The position numbers were made by a program, and so were the translations under genes. A stretch of 64,000 nucleotides of DNA from Arthrobacter subterraneus (GTDB lineage: Bacteria; Actinomycetota; Actinomycetes; Actinomycetales; Micrococcaceae), in the NCBI RefSeq assembly GCF_900099735.1, contig NZ_FNDT01000012.1, positions 42,697 through 106,696 on the forward strand, given 5' to 3'. This document shows, one piece after another, positions 25,821 to 34,599 of the stretch. A model generated the notes under the pieces. That model saw nothing but the letters and a program-made list of their open reading frames with translations. It did no database searches and was not told the origin of the DNA. Every line of letters begins with the position of its first letter. Position 1 is the first letter of the stretch.

Positions 25821-27050
25821 GTGAAAATCCGTTCCGCAGAAGTGATCGTTTCCAGTCCCGACCGCAACTTCGTCACGCTGAAGATCACAACCGAGGAAGG
25901 CATAACCGGCCTCGGTGACGCAACGCTCAATGGCCGCGAACTGGCCGTTTCGGCCTACCTCGAACATCACGTGGTTCCGTTGCTGATCGGCCGGGACGCC
26001 CATCGCATTGAGGACACCTGGCAGTTCCTGTACCGCGGCGCATACTGGCGGCGCGGACCGGTGACCATGGCAGCGATCGCCGCCGTCGACGTCGCGCTGT
26101 GGGATATCAAAGCCAAAGCAGCGGGCATGCCGCTGTACCAGCTGCTGGGAGGAGCAAGCCGCACAGCCGTGCGGGCGTACGGACACGCCAGCGGACGAGA
26201 CGTGCCGGAGATCCTGGACTCCGTGCGTGAGCACCTTGAGCTGGGCTACAAGTCCATTCGCATCCAGACCGCGGTACCCGGAATCAACGCGGTCTACGGG
26301 GTCGCTGCCCAGCCCACGGCAGGGGGAGTGCGCTACGACTATGAGCCTGCGCAGAGGGCGGCACTGCCCGCCGAAGAGGACTGGGATTCACGCGCGTACC
26401 TGCGGCACATACCTACCGTGTTCGAGGCCGTCCGCAACGAGTTCGGCCCCGAACTGCCGCTTCTTCACGACGGTCACCACCGGCTCACGCCGATCCAGGC
26501 GGCCCGCTTGGGGAAGTCGCTTGAACCGTACGACCTGTTCTGGCTTGAGGACTGCACACCGGCCGAGAATCAGGACGCCCTGCGGCTGGTCCGCCAGCAC
26601 ACCACCACCCCGCTGGCGATCGGCGAGGTGTTCAACACGGTGTGGGACTACCAGACGCTCATCCGTGAGCAGCTCATCGATTATGTACGGTCAGCAGTCA
26701 CGCATACGGGTGGCATCAGTGCCATGAAGAAGATCCTCGACTACGCCGCGCAGTACCAGATCAAGTCGGGTATCCACGGACCGACCGACATCTCACCGGT
26801 GGGTATGGCAGCAGCGCTTCACCTCGACCTGGCAATCCATAACTTCGGAATCCAGGAATACATGCGGCATGGAGACCTGACGAACGAGGTGTTCGAACAG
26901 TCCTTCACGTTTGTGGACGGGTACCTGCATCCCGGTGACCAGCCGGGGCTCGGTGTGGAGCTCAACCTCGAGGCGGCCGCATCCCACCCCTATGAACCGG
27001 CCTACCTGCCGTTCAACCGCCTGAAAGACGGAACCATTCACGACTGGTAG
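25821..27050 (+). CDS. ManD-type mannonate/gluconate dehydratase (enolase superfamily)
   Basis: Mg-dependent dehydratase (409 aa) of the ManD group. Metal-site and catalytic features: [42 protein letters not shown], and [28 protein letters not shown] and the IQTAVPGI loop are characteristic of the group. ManD proteins act on D-mannonate and/or D-gluconate to give KDG; which one cannot be told here. GTG start at 25821 with only a weak AGAAAG site. It is the last gene of the operon, and a 12-bp palindrome (TGGTAGCTACCA) spans its stop. Confidence 0.92.
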   Translation: MKIRSAEVIVSSPDRNFVTLKITTEEGITGLGDATLNGRELAVSAYLEHHVVPLLIGRDAHRIEDTWQFLYRGAYWRRGPVTMAAIAAVDVALWDIKAKAAGMPLYQLLGGASRTAVRAYGHASGRDVPEILDSVREHLELGYKSIRIQTAVPGINAVYGVAAQPTAGGVRYDYEPAQRAALPAEEDWDSRAYLRHIPTVFEAVRNEFGPELPLLHDGHHRLTPIQAARLGKSLEPYDLFWLEDCTPAENQDALRLVRQHTTTPLAIGEVFNTVWDYQTLIREQLIDYVRSAVTHTGGISAMKKILDYAAQYQIKSGIHGPTDISPVGMAAALHLDLAIHNFGIQEYMRHGDLTNEVFEQSFTFVDGYLHPGDQPGLGVELNLEAAASHPYEPAYLPFNRLKDGTIHDW

Positions 27051-27158
27051 CTACCACGGTTCCGGCCGACCATAGCTGAAACCGCCGCCATTGCTTATCC
27101 TGAATAGACAGTTCAGCAGTGAGCCATGGACCTCTCCCTTGGGAGAAAGGTGGTCGCT

Positions 27159-28307
27159 ATGCGGACGTTTGGCGTGGAGGAGGAATTCCTCCTGATCAAT
27201 CCTCTCTTGTTGTGTCCCGAAGCAGCAGCCGACGCCGTCCTTCTCGCCGCCGGCAGCAGCGGACTGATGAGGGAATGCAAACAGGAGCAGATCGAAACCG
27301 GAACCGAACCGCAGGTCTCCCTGACCGCCCTGAGCGCCGACATTCGCCGGCAGCGTGCAACCGCCGATGAGGCGGCGGCCCGCATCGGCGTCCGGATCGC
27401 GGCCCTTGCAACCTCGCCAACCGAAATCAGTACCGAGCTCACCGCAGATCCGCGGTACCTGAAGATGCAGGATCGGTTCGGTTTGACGCTCCGCGACCAG
27501 CTGACCTGCGGTTGCCACGTGCACGTCGCCGTGGAGTCAGACGAGGAAGGCGTCGCCATCCTCGACCGTATCCGGGTCTGGCTGCCGGTGCTGTCCGCCC
27601 TGAGTACAAATTCACCGTTCTGGAAAAGCGAGGACTCGGGCTATGCAAGCTATCGCACCCAGGCATGGAGCCGCTGGCCCACAGCAGGCGTGTATGAGGT
27701 TTTCGGCTCGGCGGCCGCTTACCACGACCTCGTCGAAACCCTCATCGCCAGCGAAGTGCCGATCGACAGGGGCCAGATCTACTTCGATGCACGCCTCAGC
27801 GCACGTCACCCCACCGTCGAGGTGAGAGTGGCCGACGTTTGTCTTCAGGCCGACGATGCAGTGCTGCAGGCCGCACTGACGCGCGCTCTGGTCGAGACAG
27901 CGGCGCGGGAATGGACGCGCGGCGTAGCGCCCATCCCCATGCCGGCCGCCCAGTTGCGGCTCGCCGCCTGGCGGGCAAGCCGTTACGGCCTGCACGGCGA
28001 ACTGCTCGACCCACAGCTGAACGTCCTCCGGGATGCGCGACACGTGGCGCGCTCCCTGTTCGAGCACGTCCGCCCGGTGCTGGCGGAGCAGGGGGAAGAG
28101 CCCATGGTCGAATCCCTGCTCCGCCAGACCCTCATCCGGGGAACCGGCTGCAACCGGCAGCGCGCCGTCTACGCACGGACCGGAAGTTTCGCCGAAGTAG
28201 TGTCCGACGCCGTCTCGCTCACGAACAGCGTCAACAGTCCCCGCAGGAGACCGCAGCCGAAGCCCGTGTGTTTCCAGTTCAGAAGCGACGAGCTGTATCA
28301 GGCCTGA
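27159..28307 (+). CDS. YbdK-type carboxylate-amine ligase (GCS2 family)
   Basis: Glutamate-cysteine ligase family 2 protein (382 aa). MRTFGVEEEFLLIN is the diagnostic N-terminus with active-site Glu residues; CGCHVHVAVES and RVADVCLQADD are further family motifs. Members have weak gamma-glutamyl ligase activity or unknown carboxylate-amine ligase roles. The ATG at 27159 fits the conserved start and has AAAGGTGG upstream; the frame from 27126 adds an unconserved tail. Transcribed alone after the sugar-acid operon. Confidence 0.9.
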   Translation: MRTFGVEEEFLLINPLLLCPEAAADAVLLAAGSSGLMRECKQEQIETGTEPQVSLTALSADIRRQRATADEAAARIGVRIAALATSPTEISTELTADPRYLKMQDRFGLTLRDQLTCGCHVHVAVESDEEGVAILDRIRVWLPVLSALSTNSPFWKSEDSGYASYRTQAWSRWPTAGVYEVFGSAAAYHDLVETLIASEVPIDRGQIYFDARLSARHPTVEVRVADVCLQADDAVLQAALTRALVETAAREWTRGVAPIPMPAAQLRLAAWRASRYGLHGELLDPQLNVLRDARHVARSLFEHVRPVLAEQGEEPMVESLLRQTLIRGTGCNRQRAVYARTGSFAEVVSDAVSLTNSVNSPRRRPQPKPVCFQFRSDELYQA

Positions 28308-28390
28308 CGGACTGGTTTCTGCCGATCGGTCATACCCTTTTGCAGGCAGCCTTCGCCCCGTACCGGGGTGCGGCAGGGCGTTGCTTGCCC

Positions 28391-29239
28391 CTAGCGGTTC
28401 AGTCCGTTGGGAGTCTGGCTGACCTCCAGGTCGGCAATAACCGGCAGGTGGTCCGACGAATCAGAGTCTATGACCTCCGCAGACACCGGCTCGATCTGGC
28501 CCTTTGTCAGGATGTAGTCGATGCGGCGGTTCGGGTTCTCGACAGGGTAGGTGAAGTCGTCGGGCTGACCGAGTGCCTCGAAAACATCGCTGAACTGGCT
28601 GAGGACCGTCTCCATTTCCGGTGTGCCGGGTACGGCGTTCAGATCGCCGACCAACACTGTAGGCCTGTCCATCTCCTCGCTGATGGCAAGGATCTCCTTC
28701 ATCTGTGACTGGCGCTGTTCACTGCGCTGATGGTCGAGGTGGGTGTTGTAGAAGCTGATGTGGTTCCCCTCGACGTTGATGACCGTTTCCAGCAGGCCGC
28801 GCTGCTCGGTCGGCCGGACCTCGTACTCGATGTTGGTGAGCAGGTGGTTCTCGGTCCTGAGGATCGGGTACTCGCTCAGGACGGCGGTACCGTACTGGCG
28901 GCGCTCGGTCTGCCCTGCTGCCGGATCACGGTCAAGATTGGCTGCGTATGCATAGTGCATGCCCAACCGCTCAGCCAGCCAGGCGGCCTGGTCCTCGAAG
29001 TCGCTGCGGGAAGACCAGTGGTTGTCGACTTCCTGCAGCCCGATGATTTCGGCACCGGAATCTTCGATGACTTCGGCATTACGTTCCAGATCCAGGTTGT
29101 CCGCAGGATCAGCACCGTGGTGGATATTGAAGGACATGACGCGGACGCTGGTGGCGTCCGGTGTCGCGGCAGCCGGGGCGGCTCCCGCCCCCACAGCCAG
29201 GATGGCGGCAGCGCAGACAGACAACAGTTTCTTGAACAC
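28391..29239 (-). CDS. Secreted endonuclease/exonuclease/phosphatase family protein
   Basis: Exported EEP-fold phosphodiesterase (282 aa precursor). Signal peptide FKKLLSVCAAAILAVGAGA with predicted cleavage after PAAA (~25). Catalytic motifs: MSFNIHHG, LQEVD, YNTHLDHQ, VGDLNAVPGTPE, RRIDYIL and SSDHLPV. Could act on nucleic acid, phospholipid or inositol phosphate. The start was taken as GTG 29239 because GGAGG lies 6 nt before it and the signal peptide begins there; a longer frame to 29431 has no signal. Confidence 0.9.
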   Translation of the reverse strand: MFKKLLSVCAAAILAVGAGAAPAAATPDATSVRVMSFNIHHGADPADNLDLERNAEVIEDSGAEIIGLQEVDNHWSSRSDFEDQAAWLAERLGMHYAYAANLDRDPAAGQTERRQYGTAVLSEYPILRTENHLLTNIEYEVRPTEQRGLLETVINVEGNHISFYNTHLDHQRSEQRQSQMKEILAISEEMDRPTVLVGDLNAVPGTPEMETVLSQFSDVFEALGQPDDFTYPVENPNRRIDYILTKGQIEPVSAEVIDSDSSDHLPVIADLEVSQTPNGLNR

Positions 29240-29421
29240 AGGTATCCTCCGAAGCGATTCGCGCTTGTCCGGTCCGGACAGCGGGCGCTCACCGGCTTGG
29301 TGCGGGGCGCCTTTCGCGACGCTACGTGTCCCAGGTGACGCACCGTCGTCGTACGTGGAAAGAACCAGTGAATGAGGAGTGATGACCGCTACGCAGCGAG
29401 CTTTTTTGGGGAGGACACGGG

Positions 29422-29430
29422 TTATCCACA
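29422..29430 (+). promoter_or_regulatory. Isolated consensus DnaA box
   Basis: TTATCCACA, an exact match to the TTATNCACA consensus, in the 281-bp divergent region between the EEP and HNH-Excalibur genes. A half-match TTGTCCA lies 5 bp on. No cluster is present, so it is not an origin; a titration or regulatory site is possible, as is chance. Confidence 0.35.
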
Positions 29431-29520
29431 TTTTTGTCCAAGGAACGCACTAGCTACCTCGGGTGTGCTAGCGGGGTCTCGATACGATGGGAGTACAACA
29501 CTCGTACCGGGGGACGCTCC

Positions 29521-30867
29521 ATGAATTTTTCGCCACTGCCTTCTGCCCAAAATCGCGATTCGCCGCAGGGCAGACGCACCGCCAGGACGTCAACGATGAT
29601 CGTCGGAGGGTTCGGCCTGTTTCTGATCGCACTCGGTCTGATCACGAGCGGTATCGGCGGCGCGCTGATCCTGGCAGCCATTCTGGCGTTGTTCACCGGT
29701 CTCTACACGGTGCTCACCGGACGCGGATCGTGGGCACGCCTGGCGGGACGCAAGGCAGGGTCGATCGTCACAGCAGCCAGTGTTGTCGCCGTCGTCGTGG
29801 GTGGAGCACTGATGCCGCCCGCCGTAGACACCGTCCCAACAGCAACCGCTGAGCAGACAGAGACCGCCGCAGAACCGACCGCAACAGCAACGGCACCGGC
29901 CACCAGATCGGCGGTTCCCACCCCATCGCCGACGCCAAGCCCGTCTCCTTCCGCCGACGTCGCTCCCGTTGATGATGACGACGTTGCGGAAGCACAGGGC
30001 GATCCGGCTGCACCGCAGGACCAGCCGGAATACGGCGTCAAGGCACTCGCCCTGCTTGAGACGCTGCCGATCAAGGGCCGCGCACCGAAAACCGGATACG
30101 ACAGGGACCAGTTCGGCCAGGCATGGCTGGACGTCGACCGCAACGGGTGCGATACCCGCAACGACATGCTCAACCGGGATCTTCACGACATCGTCCATGC
30201 CAACTCTGTTCCGTGCAAGGTGCAGGCCGGCACCCTGGACGATCCCTATACCGGAACCACCATCCCGTTCCTCCGCGGGCAGAACACCAGCAGCGACGTC
30301 CAGATCGATCACGTGGTTGCGCTCGCCGACGCCTGGCAGAAGGGCGCGCAGCAGCTCACCTTCGAACAGCGCGTAGCCTTCGCGAATGATCCGCTGAACC
30401 TCCAGGCAACGGACGGCCCCACCAACCAGCAGAAAGGCGCAGGCGACGCCGCAACCTGGCTCCCGCCGAACCGGTCCTTCCGCTGTGAATACGTTGCGCG
30501 GCAGATCTCGGTGAAGGCTACCTACAGTCTCTGGGTTACCCAGGCCGAGCACGATGCGATGGCACGCATTCTGTCGAACTGCGCGGACACGATGGCGCCG
30601 ACCAACCAGTCTGCGCCCGAGCCGGAACCCGCGCCCACACCAGCGCCTGCGCCCGCCCCGGCACCCGCTCCGGCGCCGGCACCTGCACCAGCGCCTGCTC
30701 CTGCGCCGGCCCCCGCGCCCGCACCGGCCCCGGCACCTGCTCCGGCAGCCGTCTATTACCCAAACTGCTCAGCGGCACGCGCGGCCGGTGCTGCTCCGGT
30801 GTACGCCACCCAGCCAGGCTACGGGCGTCATCTCGACAGGGACGGCGACGGCGTCGGCTGCGAATAG
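29521..30867 (+). CDS. Membrane-anchored HNH nuclease with Excalibur domain
   Basis: A 448-aa predicted cell-surface protein. Two to three hydrophobic helices at the N-terminus (~30-105), then a Thr/Pro-rich linker, an HNH-type nuclease domain (~195-365; VQIDHVVALADAWQKGA, NPLNLQATDG, GDAATWLPPN) and a long Pro-Ala repeat (~378-410). The C-terminal Excalibur calcium-binding domain shows YPNCSAARAAG and DRDGDGVGCE with its paired Cys. ATG 29521 has GGGGGA 8 nt before; the frame from 29434 lacks a site. Probably extracellular nuclease anchored to the membrane with the domain held off the cell by the PA spacer; target unknown. Confidence 0.88.
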   Translation: MNFSPLPSAQNRDSPQGRRTARTSTMIVGGFGLFLIALGLITSGIGGALILAAILALFTGLYTVLTGRGSWARLAGRKAGSIVTAASVVAVVVGGALMPPAVDTVPTATAEQTETAAEPTATATAPATRSAVPTPSPTPSPSPSADVAPVDDDDVAEAQGDPAAPQDQPEYGVKALALLETLPIKGRAPKTGYDRDQFGQAWLDVDRNGCDTRNDMLNRDLHDIVHANSVPCKVQAGTLDDPYTGTTIPFLRGQNTSSDVQIDHVVALADAWQKGAQQLTFEQRVAFANDPLNLQATDGPTNQQKGAGDAATWLPPNRSFRCEYVARQISVKATYSLWVTQAEHDAMARILSNCADTMAPTNQSAPEPEPAPTPAPAPAPAPAPAPAPAPAPAPAPAPAPAPAPAPAPAAVYYPNCSAARAAGAAPVYATQPGYGRHLDRDGDGVGCE

Positions 30868-30949
30868 CTCGGCCGACGCCCGGACACCGCGGCCGACTCT
30901 AGCGCCGGAGCCCATAGGTCGAGCGGGAGTCGATAGTTGATGGGAAACG

Positions 30950-30995
30950 GTGCAGGCTCTGCAGGCATTGACTGCAATGAGTGCACTGCCTGCAC
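30950..30995. repeat. TGCAGGC inverted and direct repeats upstream of RelA/SpoT-domain gene
   Basis: GTGCAGGC (30950-30957) and TGCAGGCA (30960-30967) are both complementary to the GCCTGCAC region at 30987-30995, so alternative hairpins can form. It lies 98 bp upstream of the start of the alarmone synthetase-like gene and could be a regulatory structure; nothing more can be said. Confidence 0.35.
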
Positions 30996-31092
30996 TCCGC
31001 CGGAAGCAACATAGGCGCTTTGGCGCCCACATCGAAGGGCCGCGCGGCTACTGTGTAACCACTGACGGCGTTTTGGGGGAAGCAGGAGGCAG

Positions 31093-32124
31093 ATGGATCC
31101 GGATCCCGCCCATGATCGGCTCATCAACCGGTGCCTCGATGAATACGCTGCCACCCAGCACCAGAAGCGGGCCGCAGCGAATGCCATCCAGGACGCTATT
31201 GCTGCACGCCTCGACGACGACGGCCTGAATTACCACGCGATCGAACACCGGGTGAAGGATCATCAGTCCCTCGAACAGAAGCTCCGACGCCGAAATCCGG
31301 ACGGTAGCCTCAAATACGCCGACGGGTTGAGCGGAATCGACGACATCATCGGAGCGCGGGTGATCACCTTCCTCCAGCTCGACGTGGAGCGGGCCATCAC
31401 CGCCCTTCGCAACTCCTTCGAAGTGATCGCACATGTGGACAAGACCGCTGAACAGCGTGAGAAAGGCGAGTTCGGGTACTCAGGCCAGCACCTGGTACTA
31501 AGAATCAGCGAAGACGCCGCACCGAACGGATGCCGTCACCACATCGGCGAACGCTTCGAAGTGCAGTTCCGCACCATCCTCCAGCATGCATGGGCGGAGT
31601 TCGAGCATGACATCCGCTACAAGAGTGCCGGCCCGGTGCCGCCCGAGGTCAACCGCGCCTTTACCCTCGCCTCCGGCCTCATTGAGCTTGCCGACAACCA
31701 GTTCAGCACCATCAGCAACGTGGTCGCCGCAGAGAAAGCCAACCCTGACGAATCAACCAGACTCCTCCCCGAGGACCTGACCGGCGAAGCGCTGGAACGC
31801 ATTCTCGAACACTCCCTGCCGAACAACCCGCGCAGCCGCATCGAACAATACGAATGGCTGCGCGAACTGCTGGAAACCCACGGCATCACCACGGTGGCCC
31901 AGGCATCCGAGCTGATGGGGTCCGCTGACTGGGAGGGCATCGCCCGCAGGATCCAGTACAAGTTCGCGCCGGGCCACGTCCGCGCCGCCGATGACCTGCT
32001 GCTGGTCCGCTACGGCCAGGAACATATCGACAAGACGCAGACCCTTGGCCACGACCGCAACCGGCTCGGGAAACTGAATCACCGGCTCCGCAGACTGCGC
32101 GACGAGCCCGGCACCCAACGCTGA
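31093..32124 (+). CDS. RelA/SpoT-domain protein (small alarmone synthetase-like)
   Basis: A 343-aa single-domain pyrophosphokinase-like protein. RelA/SpoT synthetase features are HRVKDHQSLEQKLRRR, DIIGARVITFLQLDVERA, GEFGYSGQHLVL and FEVQFRTILQHAWAEFEHD. There is no HD hydrolase, TGS or ACT domain. The C-terminal ~120 aa are helical and unassigned. AGGAGG lies 4 nt before the ATG. Could make (p)ppGpp or, like toxic small alarmone synthetases, modify tRNA or make (p)ppApp; no antitoxin-sized partner is adjacent. Confidence 0.87.
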   Translation: MDPDPAHDRLINRCLDEYAATQHQKRAAANAIQDAIAARLDDDGLNYHAIEHRVKDHQSLEQKLRRRNPDGSLKYADGLSGIDDIIGARVITFLQLDVERAITALRNSFEVIAHVDKTAEQREKGEFGYSGQHLVLRISEDAAPNGCRHHIGERFEVQFRTILQHAWAEFEHDIRYKSAGPVPPEVNRAFTLASGLIELADNQFSTISNVVAAEKANPDESTRLLPEDLTGEALERILEHSLPNNPRSRIEQYEWLRELLETHGITTVAQASELMGSADWEGIARRIQYKFAPGHVRAADDLLLVRYGQEHIDKTQTLGHDRNRLGKLNHRLRRLRDEPGTQR

Positions 32125-32197
32125 GTGCTTACAGGGCTGAATGCGCACCACCACGACGGCGGAAAGCGCTATTCGTCCCGTAGCTGAGCACTCAGCG
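32119..32197. repeat. 10-bp inverted repeat spanning the RelA-like stop
   Basis: CGCTGAGTGC at 32119-32128 is exactly complementary to 32188-32197, separated by 59 nt. It includes the stop codon of the synthetase gene and may act as a 3' mRNA structure between convergent genes; chance cannot be excluded. Confidence 0.3.
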
Positions 32198-32207
32198 AGG
32201 CGGTAGT

Positions 32208-33059
32208 TCAGGCACCCACGACCCGCTGCTGCTGCTCGCCCAGACCGTCAATGCCGATGGTCATGGTGTCGCCGGCAGCCAGATAGGGGAACCGGCCGGA
32301 GAGCGCAACGCCCTGCGGGGTACCGGTGTTGACCACGTCTCCCGGATCCAGCGCCATGTACTGGGAGAGGTCGCGAATGATCTCGGCGACGCTGAAGACC
32401 ATGTCCGCGGTCGTCGAATCCTGTCGCGACTCACCGTTGACACTGGAATACAGGCGCAGCGCCTGCGGGTCCGCGACATCCTCCGCCGGCACCAGGGAAG
32501 GACCCATCGGGTTGAAGGTCGGTGCGCACTTGCCCTTTGACCACTGACCGCCGGAGTGCGCAAGCTGGTAGTCCCGCTCGGAGACATCGTTGCTGATGGT
32601 GTACCCCGCGATGCACTTCAGCGCCTCCTCGGCGCTCGAGAGGTAGGAGGCCCGCTTGCCGATGACGACGGCGAGCTCCACCTCCCAGTCCACCTTCTGC
32701 GCGCCCGGCGGAATGACGACGTCGTCGTTCGGCCCAACCACCGTGTTGGGATGCTTGAAGAAGATGATGGGAGCCTTGGGCGGCAGGTCACCGGTTTCCG
32801 CAGCGTGCGCTGCGTAGTTCATGCCGACACAGACGACGGCGCCAATTCCGCTGAGCGGCGCGCCCACCCTCAGGGATGCAGCGTCCCCAAGCTCCGGCAG
32901 GTCGCCCGCAGCGAGCGCTTCGCGGATCCGCCCGGTACCGCCGTCGGCCAGGAAAGCGCCGGTGATGTCCGGGGTGAGTCCGCGCAGGTCGTAGGTGGCG
33001 CCGTCGTGGCGGACAGCAGGGATTTCCCGGCCGTGCTCGCCCAGTCGCATCAATTCCAT
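32208..33059 (-). CDS. FAH-family hydrolase (2,4-diketo-3-deoxy-L-fuconate type)
   Basis: Fumarylacetoacetate hydrolase-fold enzyme (283 aa): VCVGMNYAAHAAETG, FFKHPNTVVGPNDDVVIP, metal-binding DWEVELAVVIGK and ISNDVSERDYQ, GDVVNTGTPQGVA. In the non-phosphorylative fucose pathway known from Xanthomonas, such an enzyme cleaves 2,4-diketo-3-deoxy-L-fuconate to pyruvate and L-lactate. L-Fuconate dehydratase and an SDR in the same operon support that assignment. AAGGAG precedes the ATG. Last gene of the ten-gene transcript. Confidence 0.88.
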   Translation of the reverse strand: MELMRLGEHGREIPAVRHDGATYDLRGLTPDITGAFLADGGTGRIREALAAGDLPELGDAASLRVGAPLSGIGAVVCVGMNYAAHAAETGDLPPKAPIIFFKHPNTVVGPNDDVVIPPGAQKVDWEVELAVVIGKRASYLSSAEEALKCIAGYTISNDVSERDYQLAHSGGQWSKGKCAPTFNPMGPSLVPAEDVADPQALRLYSSVNGESRQDSTTADMVFSVAEIIRDLSQYMALDPGDVVNTGTPQGVALSGRFPYLAAGDTMTIGIDGLGEQQQRVVGA

Positions 33060-33101
33060 GTCAGGTCTCCTTCGTGTTCTGTGATGGGTTGCCCGGGCGC
33101 G

Positions 33102-33848
33102 CTAGCGCCGCAGGAGCAGGCTGTGCATGCCGCCGTCAACGGACAGTGAGGTGCCGGACGTGGAACCGTTGGCCGGGTCGGCGAGGAATAGTATCGACGC
33201 CGCCACCTCGTCCGCCGAGACCAGCCGTCCGTGCGGCTGGCGGGCCTCGAGCGCCTGCCGTTCGGCGGCAGGATCCTCGGCAGCATCGAGCAGCCGGGAA
33301 ACCCAGGGGGTGTCCGCCGTGCCGGGATTGACGCAGTTCACCCGGATGCCTTCCGCCAAATGGTCGGCAGCCATGGCACGGGTCAGCGCCGCGACGGCCC
33401 CCTTGCTCGCCGAGTACAACGCACGCTGGGGAAGACCATGCGTTGCGGCGACCGACGCAGTGTTCACGATCGCCGGGCAGCCGGACTCGCGCAGGTGCGG
33501 CAGGGCAGCCCGGGACACCCTGGCGATTCCCACAACATTGATGTTGAGCACCCGCAGCCACTCGTCGTCGTCGTTGTCCGCGACGCTTCCGGCCGCGCCG
33601 ACACCGGCGTTATTGACGACGACGTCGATCCCGCCCAGTTCCCGTGCTGCCGAGGCCACGGCCTCGTCAACCGACGCAGGATCACCGACGTCGCAGGTAA
33701 ACCCCGCAACACCCTCCGGCAGACCCTCCGGCCGCAGGTCGAGCACCGCCACCCGTGCGCCGCGGGCGATCAGGGCGGAGGTCACGGCGGCGCCGATTCC
33801 GGAGGCACCGCCTGTTACCAGGGCGCGCACGCCCGCAAAAGATTCCAT
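33102..33848 (-). CDS. SDR, probable 2-keto-3-deoxy-L-fuconate dehydrogenase
   Basis: Classical SDR (248 aa): VTGGASGIGAAV, NNAGVG, catalytic Ser and YSASKGAVAAL, and NCVNPGTADTPWVSRLL. The N-P-G-T-x-D-T-P block and the ARQPHGRLVSADEVA segment resemble fuconate-pathway dehydrogenases and BDH2-like proteins. The ATG at 33848 was used; a much longer open frame to 34166 runs into the GntR gene. It sits between GntR and the FAH hydrolase, matching the order of steps. Confidence 0.87.
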   Translation of the reverse strand: MESFAGVRALVTGGASGIGAAVTSALIARGARVAVLDLRPEGLPEGVAGFTCDVGDPASVDEAVASAARELGGIDVVVNNAGVGAAGSVADNDDDEWLRVLNINVVGIARVSRAALPHLRESGCPAIVNTASVAATHGLPQRALYSASKGAVAALTRAMAADHLAEGIRVNCVNPGTADTPWVSRLLDAAEDPAAERQALEARQPHGRLVSADEVAASILFLADPANGSTSGTSLSVDGGMHSLLLRR

Positions 33849-33885
33849 CGTCAACATCCTTGTCAGTCCGGGAGAGGTAGAGAGG

Positions 33886-34599
33886 TCAGCAGAGTTTGGC
33901 CGGCGGAGGGACCCTGAGCTCGGAGTCTTCCTGGGAGAACGCCTCTGCGAAGCGGTGGTAGGCGCCGATGAGGTGCCGGTGCATGGCTTCCTGTGCGGCA
34001 TCCGGGTCGCACGCAGCGATCGCGTCCACGATCCCGCGGTGTTCCTCCACCGTGGTGGTTCCCTGGTAATCAGCCGGGTGGAGACGGAAGAGGTGCAGGT
34101 GGCAGTGGGTCGCCCGGTAGGCGTGCAGGGCAAACTCGTTACTGCTGGCGGAGAGGATGCGGTCATGGAACACGGTGTCGTGGGCTACCAGCTGGTGACG
34201 GACGTTGCCCTCCTGCGCGGTGCCGGACTCGAACTCGTCGAGGGACGCCCGCAGGGTCCTCGCCGGGTTGATGAGACGGTTCACCGCCGCCGCCCGAGCC
34301 GCCCATGGCTCCACGAGCAGGCGGAACTCGAACAGTTCCCGCAGTTCGGCGGTGTCCAGGAGTGCCGTGGTGCGGTACCCCTTGCCCGGAGTCTTGACGA
34401 TGAGCCGATCACCCTCAAGCTGGCTGAGGGCTTCACGGATGGGTGTCTGGGAAACACCGAGTTCCCGGGCCAGCGCGTCAATGTTGATCTTGCCGTCCGG
34501 CGGCAGCTGCAGGTCGAGGATCTTGGCGCGCAGGATCCCGTAGACGTCTGTCCCTGACCGTCCCCGGGGTTCGGCGTCCCGCACCGCGGCGTCGGTCAT
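33886..34599 (-). CDS. GntR-family (FCD) regulator of sugar-acid operon
   Basis: FCD-type GntR (237 aa): helix-turn-helix INIDALARELGVSQTPIREALSQL and ligand domain with AHDTVFHDRILSASSNEF and VEEHRGIVDAI. ATG 34599 overlaps the stop of the XylX-like gene (ATGA), so the regulator is made from the operon it presumably controls. The palindrome at 42702-42727, ahead of the first gene, is its likely operator. Confidence 0.92.
   Translation of the reverse strand: MTDAAVRDAEPRGRSGTDVYGILRAKILDLQLPPDGKINIDALARELGVSQTPIREALSQLEGDRLIVKTPGKGYRTTALLDTAELRELFEFRLLVEPWAARAAAVNRLINPARTLRASLDEFESGTAQEGNVRHQLVAHDTVFHDRILSASSNEFALHAYRATHCHLHLFRLHPADYQGTTTVEEHRGIVDAIAACDPDAAQEAMHRHLIGAYHRFAEAFSQEDSELRVPPPAKLC

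Noticed and set aside
27045..27056. TGGTAGCTACCA palindrome over the ManD stop as a terminator
   Set aside because: It is only 12 bp with no T run; too short to support.
29240..29520. Replication origin
   Set aside because: Only one DnaA box, no AT-rich unwinding element and no dnaA/dnaN neighbours.
30640..30750. Pro-Ala coding stretch as a DNA tandem repeat
   Set aside because: Codons vary (GCG/GCC/GCT and CCG/CCC/CCA), so it is a protein-level repeat.
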